Shown: positions 12,970-25,241 of the stretch, piece after piece
Numbering within the stretch: position 1 is the stretch's first letter
Layout of the letters: each line of letters opens with the position of its first letter
Assembly: GCA_904063045.1 (NCBI GenBank)
Contig: CAJFCJ010000006.1
Location: 5,348,408 to 5,412,407, forward strand
Source: Dimorphilus gyrociliatus
Lineage: Eukaryota; Annelida; Polychaeta; Dinophilidae
Direction: 5' to 3'
Length of the DNA stretch: 64,000 nt
Position numbers and translations under genes: made by a program
The notes under the pieces: model-generated
Told to the model about the DNA's origin: nothing
The model's database searches: none
Seen by the model: the letters and a program-made list of their open reading frames with translations, nothing else

Positions 12970-14338
12970 CACCACTCGATTTCCACTAATTTCGACTTTC
13001 CTCTTAAAAGCTTTGCCACATTAGAATAATTTAGATAATTAAAAAAAAAATTCAATACTATCTATTCATTCAAAATAACCAATTACTCTAGCTGTATATT
13101 GCTACTATTATTATTTAATTATGTGCTATATAATGTATATAACTAATATATACATATATACAAGTCACCTTACTCCTAGTTGATTTATAACCTCAAGTTC
13201 CGGTCGACCTAACCAACTCTCCATTTACCTAATAACCTTTGTTGACCCTTTAGTTCAATTATTTACGAATATCTGTAAAATATACGAGACTTGTAGGCGT
13301 TACGTTACGCCTTTAAATTAATGGAATAGAACATGGGAATTAAAAGAATTGGAAAGCAAGGGTGGGCGGTTTGGAAAGAAATTTAGGCCTATTTTCAAAT
13401 GTGGGTAATAAAAATAAAGAAGATAAAGAAAAACATATAAAACAGAAGTGGCATGAAGAAATAAATAAACAAAATTGTTCTATAAAAGCTCTTTATTGGC
13501 ATTCATTTCTAAAGAGTGGTTGCCCAATGAAAATTATACAGAAAGGGCTGTTGTATTCTCTCCGGTACGTAAGAAAGGTAGAATGACAGAAGAATTCATC
13601 CGAAAGATGGAGCCAAAGCGCGTAACTTTTTAAAACGAATTTGAAATCTAAGACAAAAGATTAAAAATTTAGAAGAAATGAATTAGAAAATATATCTAAA
13701 AATAGTATGAAAAAATAACGTTGTAATTATAATTTGAATAGCGAAAAAAGAGAGATATTTCGTCATTTGTAGCTAAATTAATGAAAAAAAATCTATACTA
13801 CAAGTATGTAATTAACAGGTAAAGATGATACAGTTACAGAAATTAATCATACCTAGAGGTTAACTTTGATTTTTTTTTGGTTATAAATCTATTATTACGT
13901 TCATTTAATATTGCTATTGATTGAAATTCGCCTCTATTTTTTGTGTATATACCATATTAGGTTCCATTAGAAATGACTATTTTGATGATTATTAAGTAAA
14001 TAGAGAAAGAAAACAACAAAAACAACAACTCTGATTGGAAGGAAAACTTTTTCTTCAAAAGTTTTATCTTCTTCTTCTTTTCTCCTTTTCTTTTTACTTA
14101 TCTTTCAGTTCAACTATCTTCTTCATCAGCATCCTATCTGTTATTAGTCTCTCGAGGAAGAAACAAAAAAAAGAGAGATATAGAACAAAGATATTTAATG
14201 TCTTAGAAAGCCACTTTACAAAAGATATTCCGATGAGTGATTTTCTGTTTATGAAATAATCTTGCCGCTACTAGGGTGTTTTGAATCTGTTGATCGCAAA
14301 GAGTCATTCTCATTCAATCGTTTGCAGACAGTTCAGGC
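12080..14338. other. AT-rich intergenic region
   Basis: No supported gene. It contains a TA repeat at about 12934-12964 and pyrimidine-rich low-complexity stretches (12280-12340). Two small open frames (13362-13586 and 14035-14259) lack ATG starts and recognisable domains. Confidence 0.5.
12934..12964. repeat. (TA)n microsatellite
   Basis: Near-perfect TA dinucleotide run in the gap between the dehydrogenase and CUB genes. Confidence 0.9.
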
Positions 14339-16079
14339 ATGTTTATGTTATCTGTTCTTATAACGTTTATCGGCTCGACATGTGTTTACTGTATAAGCGA
14401 AAGTGAGTATCAACTATTAAATTAAATATCATAATTACGTAATCAAAATATTATTTGGCAAGATAATTTGCTTATAGATTCATTTATCTTTTTCATTTCT
14501 TTTCAATTTGCAGTAAATTGTCCTAATTAGGTGAAGAATTGTTTAATTACAATAAACATATAGTTATTCGCTAGATAAAGTTAAGTGAAAGTTGATGTAC
14601 AGACCGGTACTTGAAAAGTAAGAAACTGCAAAAAGAGATTAGAAAAAACGGTTGATTAAAAAAAGTGGTTTTGAAAAAGATTTTATCCTGTTTTTTTGTT
14701 GCTGTCGTGGGCAACAGCTTCGCGACAGTTATGGAATTTCTCCCTTTCATTCTCTTACTAATAATTTTACCTTATTTAAATATAAATATTCCTTTGAATA
14801 GGCAAAATACCCTTATTCAATTAGGTTGTAATGAAAAGCTTTTTTATTACGAATATTTTGACTACTAAGTTGTATAGAACTTTGTGATTTCCGGGTTATT
14901 TTTTCTTTCTATAACAAAACAAAAAAAAAAACAGATTTTGTGACGCAAACATGCCCCGGAAGTATTGGACCATCGTACGGAGAAGTTTTGCGCTTTGATC
15001 CTTTATCTAAACAATCTACCTATGCCGTTCCAACTAAGGATCTTGATTGTTGGGTTACCCTAAGAGGTCGACCAAATATACCTGGAACTCCTCAGAGGAA
15101 AGTTACCTTAACCTGGAGGTCAAACCCGTTTTCTTTTCGCGGCGCAGCCTACGGTACGGGTAGCGCTAATTCAGCCAACAACACTGGAACATCTGGCTGT
15201 ACTACAGCTTATCTTGAAGTATATAATGCAACTAATGATGGACGTCATATCTTACCCCCCGTGATAGGACCTACGTGCGGTGTTGTGTCTCCATCTGAAT
15301 TTACAACTACAAGTGAGGCTATTGTAGTCCACTTTTACGTTTTGGCACCGCAATCAGCCCAAGACACTGCTGGTGCCGCTCCAAATGCTTCCTCCGTTAA
15401 CGCAACAGCTGCGCCATTCCAAGGTCCATATATAAATTTTACGGCAGACTTTACCAGTTATTTTGAAGGTTCCTGTAGCGCTGACGGTATTCAAAATGAT
15501 AGAGAGCAATTACAATGCTATAATCAGCGTTGCATTCATCGTTCTTTAAGATGTGATATTTATTTCTCGAATAATTGCGGGGACAACGGAGATGTAAGAG
15601 CATCACCGCCGGGAAACTGTACTTTTACAGCAACTACAACTCCAGAGCCTGATAAACCTATTGAAGAGGAGCTACTACCTCTTTGGATACTTTTAGGATT
15701 ACTTGCATTCTTATTAATGTTGTTGTGGTGTTGTTGGAGGCCAGGTTATGGTTTATGGCGTCTATGGCGATTGAGGAACTGTTTCTGCGCGCCGTGCCGA
15801 CATGTTTGCTGCAGCTGCTGCCTTTGCAACAATGGTTGTTGTGGGCCTAGAAGTGGTTGCTATAAAGGTAGATGTTGTACTTCTTGCTGCACCGGAACTG
15901 AAAAAGATCCAGCAGTCCTAGCTGCTGGTGGTGGAGGAGCAGTGTCTCAAGGCTGTTTACCTTGTAGACAGCGTCAGAAAGAGCCAAGGCCTAAGCCAGA
16001 AGAAGACGCTGGCGGACCAGGAGGAGCTTGGATGAAATTTGCAAATGGGGACGGGGGACACGTTAGAGAATTGAGATAA
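14339..16079 (+). CDS. Secreted-then-anchored CUB and LDLa-like protein with Cys-rich cytoplasmic tail
   Basis: Predicted type I cell-surface protein of 402 residues. Exon 1 (14339-14402) encodes a signal peptide (MFMLSVLITFIGSTCVYC). It ends in phase 1 and joins a large exon, 14935-16079. The ectodomain looks like a CUB fold, with spaced cysteines and a TAYLEVYNAT strand. It is followed by an LDL-receptor class A-like module (CYNQRCIHRSLRCD, then NCGDNGD). A single membrane segment (LWILLGLLAFLLMLLWCCW) precedes a cytoplasmic tail with clustered CC pairs, then a Gly/Pro-rich end. Several N-x-S/T sequons lie in the ectodomain. CUB plus LDLa architecture occurs in receptors and co-receptors such as NETO and LRP relatives, but I cannot name an orthologue. 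Ligand and function are unknown. Confidence 0.75.
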
Positions 16080-16364
16080 GAGTAAAAATATTGATTATTC
16101 ACTAAAGAAGTCATTACATAACCAGCGGATAACTGCATAGATTATTTAAATGAATGTGATGATGATCTAAACACAAATAAGTAAAATTTTTTTTTTATTG
16201 GAGTTTTTAATTGGTCATAAGCAGCTTATTTCAAGGCAGCACGAAAGATCAAGGAATTGCAGGGCTAGTTAAAAAACCATCAAAAAACTATTTGACAAAA
16301 TATAAGCGATTAAAAATATTGAGCTCGCAAGAGCAATCTTTGAAAAATACATTTTGTTTTGCAT

Positions 16365-17434
16365 TTAATTCTTCCATTTGTCTTTTATTTCAAGAGTCCA
16401 CTCCCACTCAGCATGAACCTTCTTGTCGTCATCGACAAATTTACTCTTTACTGAGTATTTGCCACGGTGTAAGAATCCGCTAGGTACATCTCGAATTTGG
16501 CTTCGAATTGTACGCAATTCTTTACTGGGTGCAAAAGAGCCAAACATTTCGCTATCATTGTCGACAGTAACAACAGCTTTCGTAACTTTATGCGTATATT
16601 TTAGACCCGAGACCATTTCGCGCTGTACCATAAAATCAACAGCAATTCTATATCTAGTACCCTCTTTTAAGTTAAACGGTTGTTTCTTTAGACCGGATAG
16701 GTCTTTACCAGAAATATCCATATCTTGATTATGACAAGCATCGTCACCTTCGCATTCCAATCGGAGAGTTTTAATGATTACCGTATTCGGATTACTTGGT
16801 TCCAAGATAATTTTTTCAGAGGTAAGACCCAAACTTTCTTTATATTTTCTCAATGACTCATCATCTGCAATAAGAATGAAATGGAAATAAAAAACAACAT
16901 TAGATTAATAAAACGGAAATATTCGCTTTCATTTTATTATCACGACCATAATAAAACTGAATTTAATATTAGCTAGTAATTTTATCTAGCCGATAATAGC
17001 AACAGATTCAACTATCTACATTTTCTCATTTTTCTCTTTAGTTATTACAAAAGAAACATAAAATATTAAGCAGTTCGTCATTTTCAATGAAAATCAAACG
17101 TTTAGATTGTCTAGACAGATTTGAGAACTAATTGTTAACAAAAAAAAGTTAAAAAATTAGCTAATTATTTTTTGTATCTATACATAAGAACTATCTATTT
17201 ATTACTTGTTTTATGAATTTTATGCTAAAGTTGCATGCAATAAATAATAATAAGTTTGGGGTTTTTATTATTACTTTTTAGTTTAGTAATAATAAACCTG
17301 TATTTAAGGTCTATATCTAAAAAAAAAAACAAACCTTGGTCTTTTTTTAGCATTTCTTCAACAGTAGCAGCGGCTGGTACTTTATATTTATGTCCAGCAC
17401 TATCACATTCATTATCACTATCGTTTGATGCCAT
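16365..17434 (-). CDS. ARHGDIA: Rho GDP-dissociation inhibitor
   Basis: RhoGDI extracts prenylated Rho/Rac/Cdc42 GTPases from membranes and holds them inactive in the cytosol. Two exons, 17434-17335 and 16864-16365, join in phase 1 to give 199 residues, close to the family's ~200. The N-terminal regulatory arm is acidic and short; the junction restores the conserved DDESLRKYKESLG segment. The immunoglobulin-like prenyl-binding domain follows, with VDFMVQREMVSGLKY, DMFGS-like DSEMFGSFAP and the end WEWTLEIKDKW, all family hallmarks. The symbol denotes family; which vertebrate paralogue is closest is not resolved. The next gene downstream on the same strand is DCAF13, with about 0.9 kb between them. 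Confidence 0.95.
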
Positions 17435-18346
17435 TTTTAAAGCTTGTTAACGGGTTAACTGTAGTAAAAGAAATGAACAACTCAAGAATGCCTGATATTC
17501 TTCCGGGTGGTGCCGTATACAACCGGCACACTCCATAAAAGTCTCTTTTTAACACAGAGTACATCAGTAAATTTTAATTGAACTAAATTCTAAATATCTG
17601 AAATTCTTAAAAATCATTTTTACGTCTTTAAATTACCTTATTAATTCAAAAGTTGAACAAATTTAACGAATTTTATATCTAACATAAATTGCGAGTGTTT
17701 ACGGCAGTTGAACTACAAGTGCATATGGAGGGAAAAGATAATAACTTTATGCTCTTTTTAAAATGGCCGAATATATACTTTTCAAATAATATCCATATCT
17801 TTTCCGCTGTGTAATAGTATCGTTTTAGTCACTGTTGCGCATGCGTTCCCCGCCCATCCCGCCACCATTTTAAGTAAAAAATAACTGCCAGAATTTTTAT
17901 GACAGCCCTATCTCAAAAACATAGGCCTATTTGAAATAATTAACGGTTGAGGTACTTCCATCTACTCTTAGGCCTCTTTGAGTGATATAAATAGAACTTT
18001 AGCTATATTTTAAATGAGTAGAAAAGTCCATAAATCTCAGAATATAAACGAATGGGATTAATGAAAAAGTATTTTAAGAATGTTGTAATTGTTTTGTTAT
18101 AGGATGAATAAGGATAAATAAACCATTAGCATTCTCTAGGTTGAAGTGGATGCTAACGATGTTGGGCCTTGGAAGGATTATTGACTTATAGAATGCTAGT
18201 TTCAAGTGCATAGTTATTGAATACTTGCCACTTAAATAGCCCCAACAAGCACAAACTAATAATCTTACGAATATAAAGTATATTTGTAATATTATTGTAA
18301 ATATTTGTATAATACAGGAAAGTTTGATTATGTACAAAAGTACGAA
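17435..18346. other. Intergenic region between RhoGDI and DCAF13
   Basis: About 0.9 kb holding the RhoGDI upstream region and the DCAF13 3' flank. No open frame of interest. The sequence near 17840-17870 is locally GC-richer (contains GCGCATGCG) and could be a promoter element. Confidence 0.4.
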
Positions 18347-20380
18347 TTATTTTGCTTCGCCAACAACATGTTTCTGCCTTTCTGAGACATATGGAACAGC
18401 TCCAGGTTTACTATGAGCTCTTCTATTGGATTCTTTCCTCTTTTGACTCTCTCTAATTGTTGCAATTTCACTAGCAGCATTATAAATAGCTTTTGGAATA
18501 TGCCGTTTCTTAGAAATTCCTTTAATTTTCGGAAAATGTTTATATTTTTGCTTTAATTTTTGACTATAATTCATTGATTCCTTTTCTCTAGTTTTCAACT
18601 GTGAAAGTAATAATTTTTAATTAAATTTTCTATAAAATATCGTATAATAATAAAGAAATTCTTAATAATTTCTTAGGACGAAATGTATACTAACCACGCC
18701 CAATTTTTCTGAGGCATTTGCCTTCCATACACGAACATTCATTTCATCGCTGGCTGATAGTAAATATCGATTGTCCAAAGACCATAGAACACAATTAACA
18801 CGTTGCATTCTCTTGGTATGATAAACTTCAATTGATCTTCCTTTATTAACTTCAAACACTCTTATTGTCTTGTCATAACTTCCAGACACAAAAGATTTTC
18901 CAGTCGGAGAATAGTCAACATCAAGTACTGCTGAAATATGATTCATGTGGACATTTACTGGGGTCGATAATTTTCTCATATCAAATGTATATAAGCTGCG
19001 AAATGATAAAAAAAAGCTATTTTAGTTATTCTATTAACAAAAGCATTTATGATAAATGATATTTAACAGGAATTGAAAAAAATTTCAACTATAGGGAAAT
19101 AATAATATGCTATTAATTTAAAAATAACATAATTACTTGTAATCTTCATTTGCTACGGTGAATGTAAATGCTTCCAATGGATTCCATGCCAGTTTATTTG
19201 ATCGTAATTTCAAGATTACCTAAATATAAGCAATTTATAATATAGCATAGAACATATATTACAATTAAACAGACAAAGATGAAAATATATATTATATAGA
19301 TTTTATTTACTTTGCGTAATGGGTTTCTTTCTCGACAATCATATAAGACAATGCTTCTGTCAGATGCACAAGAAGCAAGTATTTCCGTCTGTAAAATTAA
19401 TTTGAAAACTTAATGGAGGAAAATCGTTTAATTAATGCAGTAAAGTAAATAACCTCTATTGGGTTAAATGCTACATGATGAATGGAATCAATTCCCCAAG
19501 TAAGAGATCTACTTGGTGTTGTTCTGCCTATATTATATATATTGACGGACTGTCCACAAGTTGCTATTACTTCTTTTGACTTATGCCGAGATAAACCTTG
19601 AGGTACGTCCTGAAAAATTTAAATAGTAAAAGATAGAGAATCTTATAATAAAAAAGAGTATTCAAGTCAAGGGCACGAACCGATGTTAAAATAGTTTGTA
19701 AGGGCTCCTCTGGTGTTATAGTATTATCCCACAACTTTATAGTTTTATCATCTCCACACTTGAAGTGCACATATAAATTTAATTATTTAATGATTGCTTT
19801 TTAAACATATATGTAAACTAACCGTCCAAAACTTTTGAGCATCACTTTCGAAATCCATACCTCTAACAAAACCGCTGTGAGTAGCGATTATTTTCGTGCA
19901 TTGTAGTTTAGGTAAGTCCCATTCTCTAACTTCTCCATCGCAAGCGCCAGTGAAAACTTTTGATAGGCTTATTGGGTGTTTGCACATTACATTTACTCCA
20001 TCCCTATGTCCATTTAAATCTCCTAAAAATGGCTTGGCAAATAATCTTTCTAATTTAGTAGCATTTAAAGCTCTTGTGTATTCTCTTGCCTCTTCGAAAG
20101 GATGTAGAGTTGGATTATAATTTCTTGGAACTGAATAAGTTTAAAGTAAGCTTTTTTATTGGTTGAAAAAAATTTAATTCTTATTTATATTTTTATTAAG
20201 TATATTTATTATATGCAAATATTAAGGATTAGATTAAGATAACCGCTTTAGATCTGAATATATCATCAGAAATTGTGACATGTTGGGCGAAAATAAGAGT
20301 AAAATACCTTTAAAGATATCTTTCTTTGTCTCCCTTACATAATCATCAGGGTTTCGACTAAGGACCTTAACCTTAGGCAT
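18347..20380 (-). CDS. DCAF13: DCAF13/Sof1, WD-repeat small-subunit processome factor
   Basis: WD40 protein of the U3 snoRNP/SSU processome, needed for 18S rRNA maturation in the nucleolus and also a CUL4-DDB1 substrate receptor. Eight exons: 20380-20308, 20130-19823, 19758-19681, 19609-19454, 19388-19311, 19219-19137, 18995-18695, 18598-18347. They keep phase throughout and give 442 residues (human 445). The start MPKVKVLSRNPDDYVRETKK is diagnostic, as are GACDGEVREWDLP, VDYSPTGKSFVSGSYDKTIR, YHTKRMQRVNCVLW and DEMNVRVWKANASEKLGV. The basic Sof1-specific tail contains HSKPGAVPYVSERQKHVV. It is head to head with ZC3H18, with 416 bp between start codons. Confidence 0.97.
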
Positions 20381-20796
20381 TTTTAAATGGCTTTTAGCTT
20401 TTAATTTTTATTTTTAATAAACTAGCAATGATATATCAATAATTTTGCTAGAAACGAGCTAAAGACTTCACACTACTTCCGTTAGAGAACCACATGGTTC
20501 CGTTGCTGCGGTTCTTCTCTTAAAAAACAATTACAAAAGCGTGAGTTAAACTAGCAATTTTGGAGCTCTAATGTTGCTACACATTTAAGTATGCGAATAG
20601 TGGATAAATTTTGCCTGCCAACATTGGAATTTTGACAGATTTCGGGTTTTAAACTTCCCCGCTTTTTATGGACACTGTAAATCAAAAGAATCACATGTAG
20701 TCAGCGACATTTTGTTCCTCTCAGAGACTTCCTCGTCAAAGACAGCCGAGTGAACCCTTTATATAAACCTTTTCATTTAAAAATATACATGAAAAT
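20381..20796. promoter_or_regulatory. Shared head-to-head promoter region, DCAF13 / ZC3H18
   Basis: The 416 bases between the two divergent start codons must contain both 5'UTRs and promoters. No clear TATA box is positioned for either gene, as is usual for bidirectional housekeeping promoters. Confidence 0.55.
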
Positions 20797-22563
20797 ATGG
20801 CATCTATCGAAGTTCAGATGCAACCGAACTCAACAGATGATCATGGGGAGTTAGATTTCGAAGAGGAGGTAGAAGAAAGGGACGATGTCAAAATGGAAGC
20901 AAAGGTATAAACAAGTCTAAATTCATTATTTTATAATAGCTTCATGGCGGCTTTTTGTAAAAGAATGAAGAGGATAATATCGATTTGAGCGAGGAGGAAA
21001 AAGCAAAAGAAGATGGAGAGGCTAGTGAACTTAGTGACGAAGGAGAACTACCAGATTCGAATTCAGACGGAGAGCTCAACTCAGATAATGACCATGAGAC
21101 AGGAGCTATTGATATAATGAATAATAGACAGATGCCAAATAGTTCTAGACCAATTTGTAGATTTTTTCTTCGTGGAGCATGTACTTGGGGTAATACTTGC
21201 CGATATTTACACTCAGATAGATTCGGAGGAAATGATGCTTGGTCTGATTGGCGATTCTCTGGCCAGAATGTGCCACCAGTAGTAGAGGCTCCAAAGACAG
21301 AGTCTGCTTGGGAAAGAGGAATGAAACAGGCGAAAGAAATGGTTAAGAATGCTTCAGCAAGAAAAAAGCAGGAACCTGATTTTAATGAGAAGAAACTCAC
21401 AATGAAAGTTGAAGAGGCTCTCCCAGTGTATGATGATCATTACTATGATCAATCTTCAGAATTCAATAGAATTCGTTATCGTAGTCCTCCTACACCTGAA
21501 CCATATGCTGCTGCGACTGGTCAATTCGAGCCCGCTCCACCTTCTGCTAAAACTAGTAGAAGAGGAGATGAATGGCACGATCCCTGGGCACGAGGTAGAT
21601 CCCCCAAGCGACGGAATAGACATGCCTCCTATTCCTCATTTTCGTCATCATCCTCATCATCAGCATCTTCATCTCGGTCAACTTCATCTTCATCTGATAG
21701 TAGTTCATCAACGGGCAAGCAACATGGAAAAAAACCTAACTCCTCGAAACCAAAACGTCAAAGGGAAGCACCTCGTGCTAATCGCGTGTCTCAAACCAAC
21801 CCTCGGTCTCGGCAAGAGAATAAATCAGGTCGTCCGAAAGAATCAGAAGAAAAGAGGACAGTATCAATAGCGAAAGCACCATCAAATTATCAAAAGGAAA
21901 CAGTAAAACGATCTCCTCCTGTTCAAAAAGTACGCCGGAAAAAATCTACATCATCAAGTAGTTCTTCGGCCAGCGAATCAACAGGTGAATCGTCTCCTGA
22001 TAGGCGAAATAAAATGGGAAAACAAAATAAGTCTAAACCTCCGGTTAATGACCCAAAAATGCAAATGAAGGGACCTCCTCCCAAAGCTAATGTACCAAAG
22101 CCTAGTATTAAGATGACTCTTACATCTACAAAGGTTTGATTGAAATTATTTTGCTTTTAACCTTAATAGAAATAAGACAACATTAATTTATTTTCAGAAT
22201 GTAGATAGAATGAATGCAGTCAAACGTCGATCGGCAATTGCTGCACGTCTCAATGATGATTCAGATTCTGAAGTTGAGCCACCTGCAAAGAAATCAGCAG
22301 TTTCAACTACAAATAAGCCAAGAGAGGAAAATATGGAAATAGTTGAAAAACCCCTATCAGTTTCTGTGCCTAGACAAAGAAGAGATTCTTCCCCAACAAA
22401 GCAGAGAATAAAAGTTGAAAAATCTCCCCCTCCACAAAAGCAATTGATTAATAAATTACCACCAGGTAATGATAAAAAGGGTTCATCAAGGAGAGAAGAG
22501 CTCTTAAAACAATTAAAGAAAGTTGAAGACGCTATAAAGAGAAAAAAGTCGAAAATGCATTAA
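20797..22563 (+). CDS. ZC3H18: ZC3H18-like CCCH zinc-finger nuclear RNA-processing protein
   Basis: In other animals ZC3H18 links the nuclear cap-binding complex to the exosome (NEXT) and to export factors. Exons 20797-20904, 20964-22133 and 22198-22563, all phase 0, give 547 residues. An acidic N-terminus precedes a single CCCH finger (CRFFLRGACTWGNTCRYLH). The conserved stretch after it includes SAWERGMKQAKEMVK and EFNRIRYRSPPTPEPY, followed by GDEWHDPWARGRSP. Long Ser- and RS-type low-complexity regions follow. The C-terminal coiled-coil tail (SRREELLKQLKKVEDAIKRK) is the other family signature. It is shorter than the human protein (about 950 residues); the loss is in the low-complexity regions. 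It shares an upstream region with DCAF13. Confidence 0.93.
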
Positions 22564-23278
22564 TAAAATACTGAATACGCAGTTTCGGAGTGTTATTATT
22601 TCTTATTCTGATATGGTAGGAGTTAGGTTATAGTAGAACAAACTAAAGTTTGAGCGAAATTACACCATCATCCAATCGTTGTTTGTTCTCGGATGTTGTA
22701 CAAATTTCGATCATGGCAACAAATTTCATCTTGTTTTTTTGTTTTTCAACTAACTGAAAAGAATTATTGTAATAATTTTGTAAATTTTGATGTACTTTTT
22801 AGTTAAAAGATTGGTCATAATGTATTTATTATGATAAGTAATATGTTACAGAATCTTTAAAAAAATATACATTATATACATATTTTTTACACCTTGAGTA
22901 CGTTCCGGCCTTCGCCAGGTAAAAAGTAGGACCTTCCTGTATATATATGTTTGTAATTTTGCCCCAAAAAACTACTTATAGCCTATTTATTTAATAATAA
23001 TGAATTTTTAAAAATTCTTAACGGCACTTTTTTATTTTTGTATAATGATTTATTACTTAAACGAAGTCCAGATATGCAAAGTCATGGTGGGAAAAAAGTC
23101 AATTGAACTGGTATCTAATTATATTTCACATGCTTTGTCTTTTCCAAATGGGTACGGAACACAATCCGATCTAAAGTTATTTTCACACTCCAACTTTTCG
23201 AAAGTACTCAACATTTTACTTCCGCTCTCTTTACCTTTACCACGATTTTTTGGTGTTGTAAAATATTTTCAAGAAAAA
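22564..23278. other. Intergenic region before GTSF1
   Basis: About 0.7 kb of AT-rich sequence. An open frame in phase with the GTSF1 start extends back to an ATG at 23045, but the added residues have no family similarity, so 23279 was taken as the start. Confidence 0.5.
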
Positions 23279-24158
23279 ATGGCTCAATCAGCTCAAGAAT
23301 TTAGTATTGTTAATAATGAAACCCTTATCACTTGCCCTTATGATCCTGTTCACAAAATTCGAGCTAAGAAAATTATGTACCATTTAAGCAAGTGTTCAAA
23401 AGTAGGTTAAAACATATGACGGGTAATCTTTTAATAATTTTTCTTCAACTATTGCAGAGCCATAGGTACTACTCTGGGAAAGTTCTTACTTGCTTATATG
23501 ACAGTACCCATGTCATAAGAGAGGACGAATATTATGACCACATGAAAGTTTGTAGTCAAAGGCATACTATCTGCCAAGAAATGACTCCTCAATATGGTAA
23601 ATGTGTCTTGAACAAATTTTACTTTTAAACATTTCATAATATTATCTTTCTTTCAGAGGAAAAGTTGGGTAATAACCCGTTTACAAGGGAGACTTTTTCG
23701 GATGACCGCTATCAAGCGGAAGAAGACTGGGGAGCTGAAATAGGTGATTATGATGGCTCGAACAATCAATCAATGAATGCAAAGCTACTGAATCAAAAAG
23801 CAAGCGTGATTCCTGTAGAAAAGATACAAGGGTAATTTTATAGCTACATTTTAATATTAGCAACTGAGTGTAAAACTGAAATATTTTTCGTCATAGTTTA
23901 TCAAGATATCATAAGAGATTGTATCTACATTACTTTGGAGCTAAACTCAAGGCTGAAGACGATAATTCCAGTCTGCCGGAACTACCGTTTGAATGTAAAC
24001 TTAAAGCCTACTAATTCAATTTTTTTAAAACTTTTTTTATTCTCCCAGTAAAGCATTTGCCGAATTTTCAAGAAGATCTAGGTTTAGGCTCTACTAGACC
24101 AATAGTTGCCGGCAGAGGTAGAGGACATTCTAGCATTACTTACAACAATTGTTTTTGA
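23279..24158 (+). CDS. GTSF1: GTSF1-like protein with two CHHC zinc fingers (piRNA pathway)
   Basis: GTSF1/Asterix proteins bind tRNA-like RNA through CHHC fingers and assist PIWI-directed silencing. Exons 23279-23401, 23458-23596, 23657-23831, 23897-23994 and 24049-24158 keep phase and give 214 residues. Finger 1 is CPYDPVHKIRAKKIMYHLSKC. Finger 2 starts CLYDSTHVIREDEYYDH and ends at a Cys in KVCSQ. The invariant C-H-H-C spacing is kept in both, and the exon boundary directly after finger 1 is clean. The remaining half is acidic with Trp (EEDWGAEIGD), as in GTSF1 tails that contact PIWI, and ends in a short RG-containing segment (AGRGRGHSS). U11-48K and TRMT13 also carry CHHC fingers but usually only one, so GTSF1 is preferred. 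Confidence 0.88.
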
Positions 24159-24740
24159 TTTTTAACGAATAATAATTCTGTAGACAAGTTGAAAATTGAT
24201 GAAATATATTAAAATGCTTTACGTTATATTATGACTTAATGGTTATATAAAATATAATTTGTTTGTTCAAACTTTCGTAATGAGATTGAACAGCTATAAA
24301 CAATACTTAAGTGTTTTTTCTATACTCATTTGGTCTGAATAATAAACAGTTGAACTAATAAGATACTTTTATCTCTTATCAATATTCAAAAAAAAGAATA
24401 ATAGTTGAGATGAACGTCTAATCTATATTTTAACGAATTGAAAAGTATGTTTATTGAAAATTTTATGGCAAGAAACAAATAATATAGAAATATTTTGAAC
24501 GTTTCCTCTTTACAGAATATGTTTAAATTACTCTGTGTTTTTTTTTATCTTTCTTTTTGTTATGTTTCTATCTATTTCTTCTCTTCGTTTCAAGAAGATA
24601 AAGAATAAAAGATAAGGATAAAAACAAAATTTAAAGCTAAACTTTTAAAAAATATTATTTATGGAAAATATCATTATAAAATTGAAATTTTGAACTTTTT
24701 TATATATTGACCACACCCACCAGCTAATGCTTGTACGTTT
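24159..24740. other. Intergenic region, convergent 3' ends
   Basis: AT-rich, no open frame of interest. It must hold the 3'UTRs of GTSF1 (+) and of the intronless orphan gene (-). Confidence 0.5.
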
Positions 24741-25241
24741 TTAATAACGATTCAACATTTCGTATTTAACCGAACCTCTTTTCTTTTTGAAATGCTTCTG
24801 CTTTGAAAAGATATTTAGACAACACCAATTTGTTGAGTTCTTTACCGGTTTACCATCGTCAATTTTCTTGTAAATATCAAGTTTATTCTCGTGAAAATCA
24901 AATTTTTCTTCTTTCCGATGATTATCTAACACTACTCGATTAACAGTATCAAAATCTTTTCTATCTCGATTCTTGAATGGTAATTTTGGTAATTTTATGC
25001 AACTTGTACTCTCCATATTATTTGAAGGGTTAACATTAAAACTCTCCTCCTTCTCACTTTTTGATGTTATAGCATAAACTTGTTCACTTTTATCGTTGTT
25101 AGAATATATAGTTGTTGTTGGAGAATTTATTCCAAATAAGCCTAGATCTATGAATTTGTTATTTGACAATCGGCGAGCGTATATTTCAGATATTGGTGTA
25201 TAAGATTGACTACTGTCTATACCAATGTCGTTGATATCCAT
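24741..25241 (-). CDS. Hypothetical intronless protein, 166 residues
   Basis: A single open frame from ATG to stop, with no family I recognise. The protein is hydrophilic, with Ser/Asn/Lys-rich stretches and a basic C-terminus (KQKHFKKKRGS). There is no signal peptide or membrane segment and only a few cysteines (a CC pair in NWCCLNIF). The start region MDINDIGIDSSQS is acidic. Reality is supported by its length in AT-rich DNA and by its head-to-head position 476 bases from the next gene. It could be a fast-evolving lineage-specific gene, or part of a larger transcript. Confidence 0.5.
   Translation of the reverse strand: MDINDIGIDSSQSYTPISEIYARRLSNNKFIDLGLFGINSPTTTIYSNNDKSEQVYAITSKSEKEESFNVNPSNNMESTSCIKLPKLPFKNRDRKDFDTVNRVVLDNHRKEEKFDFHENKLDIYKKIDDGKPVKNSTNWCCLNIFSKQKHFKKKRGSVKYEMLNRY

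Noticed and set aside
13362-13586. 74-residue plus-strand ORF in the dehydrogenase-CUB gap
   Set aside because: Does not start at ATG, lacks a domain and is not linked to neighbours by matching splice phases.
20942-21400. 152-residue minus-strand Ser-rich ORF
   Set aside because: Exact antisense of the acidic and CCCH region of ZC3H18; a shadow of that frame.
21409-21870. 153-residue plus-strand His/Leu-rich ORF
   Set aside because: Overlaps the ZC3H18 coding exon in another frame and has the composition of a shifted Ser-repeat.
23045-23278. In-frame 78-residue N-terminal extension of GTSF1
   Set aside because: No GTSF1 carries such an extension and the added residues look like untranslated AT-rich sequence.
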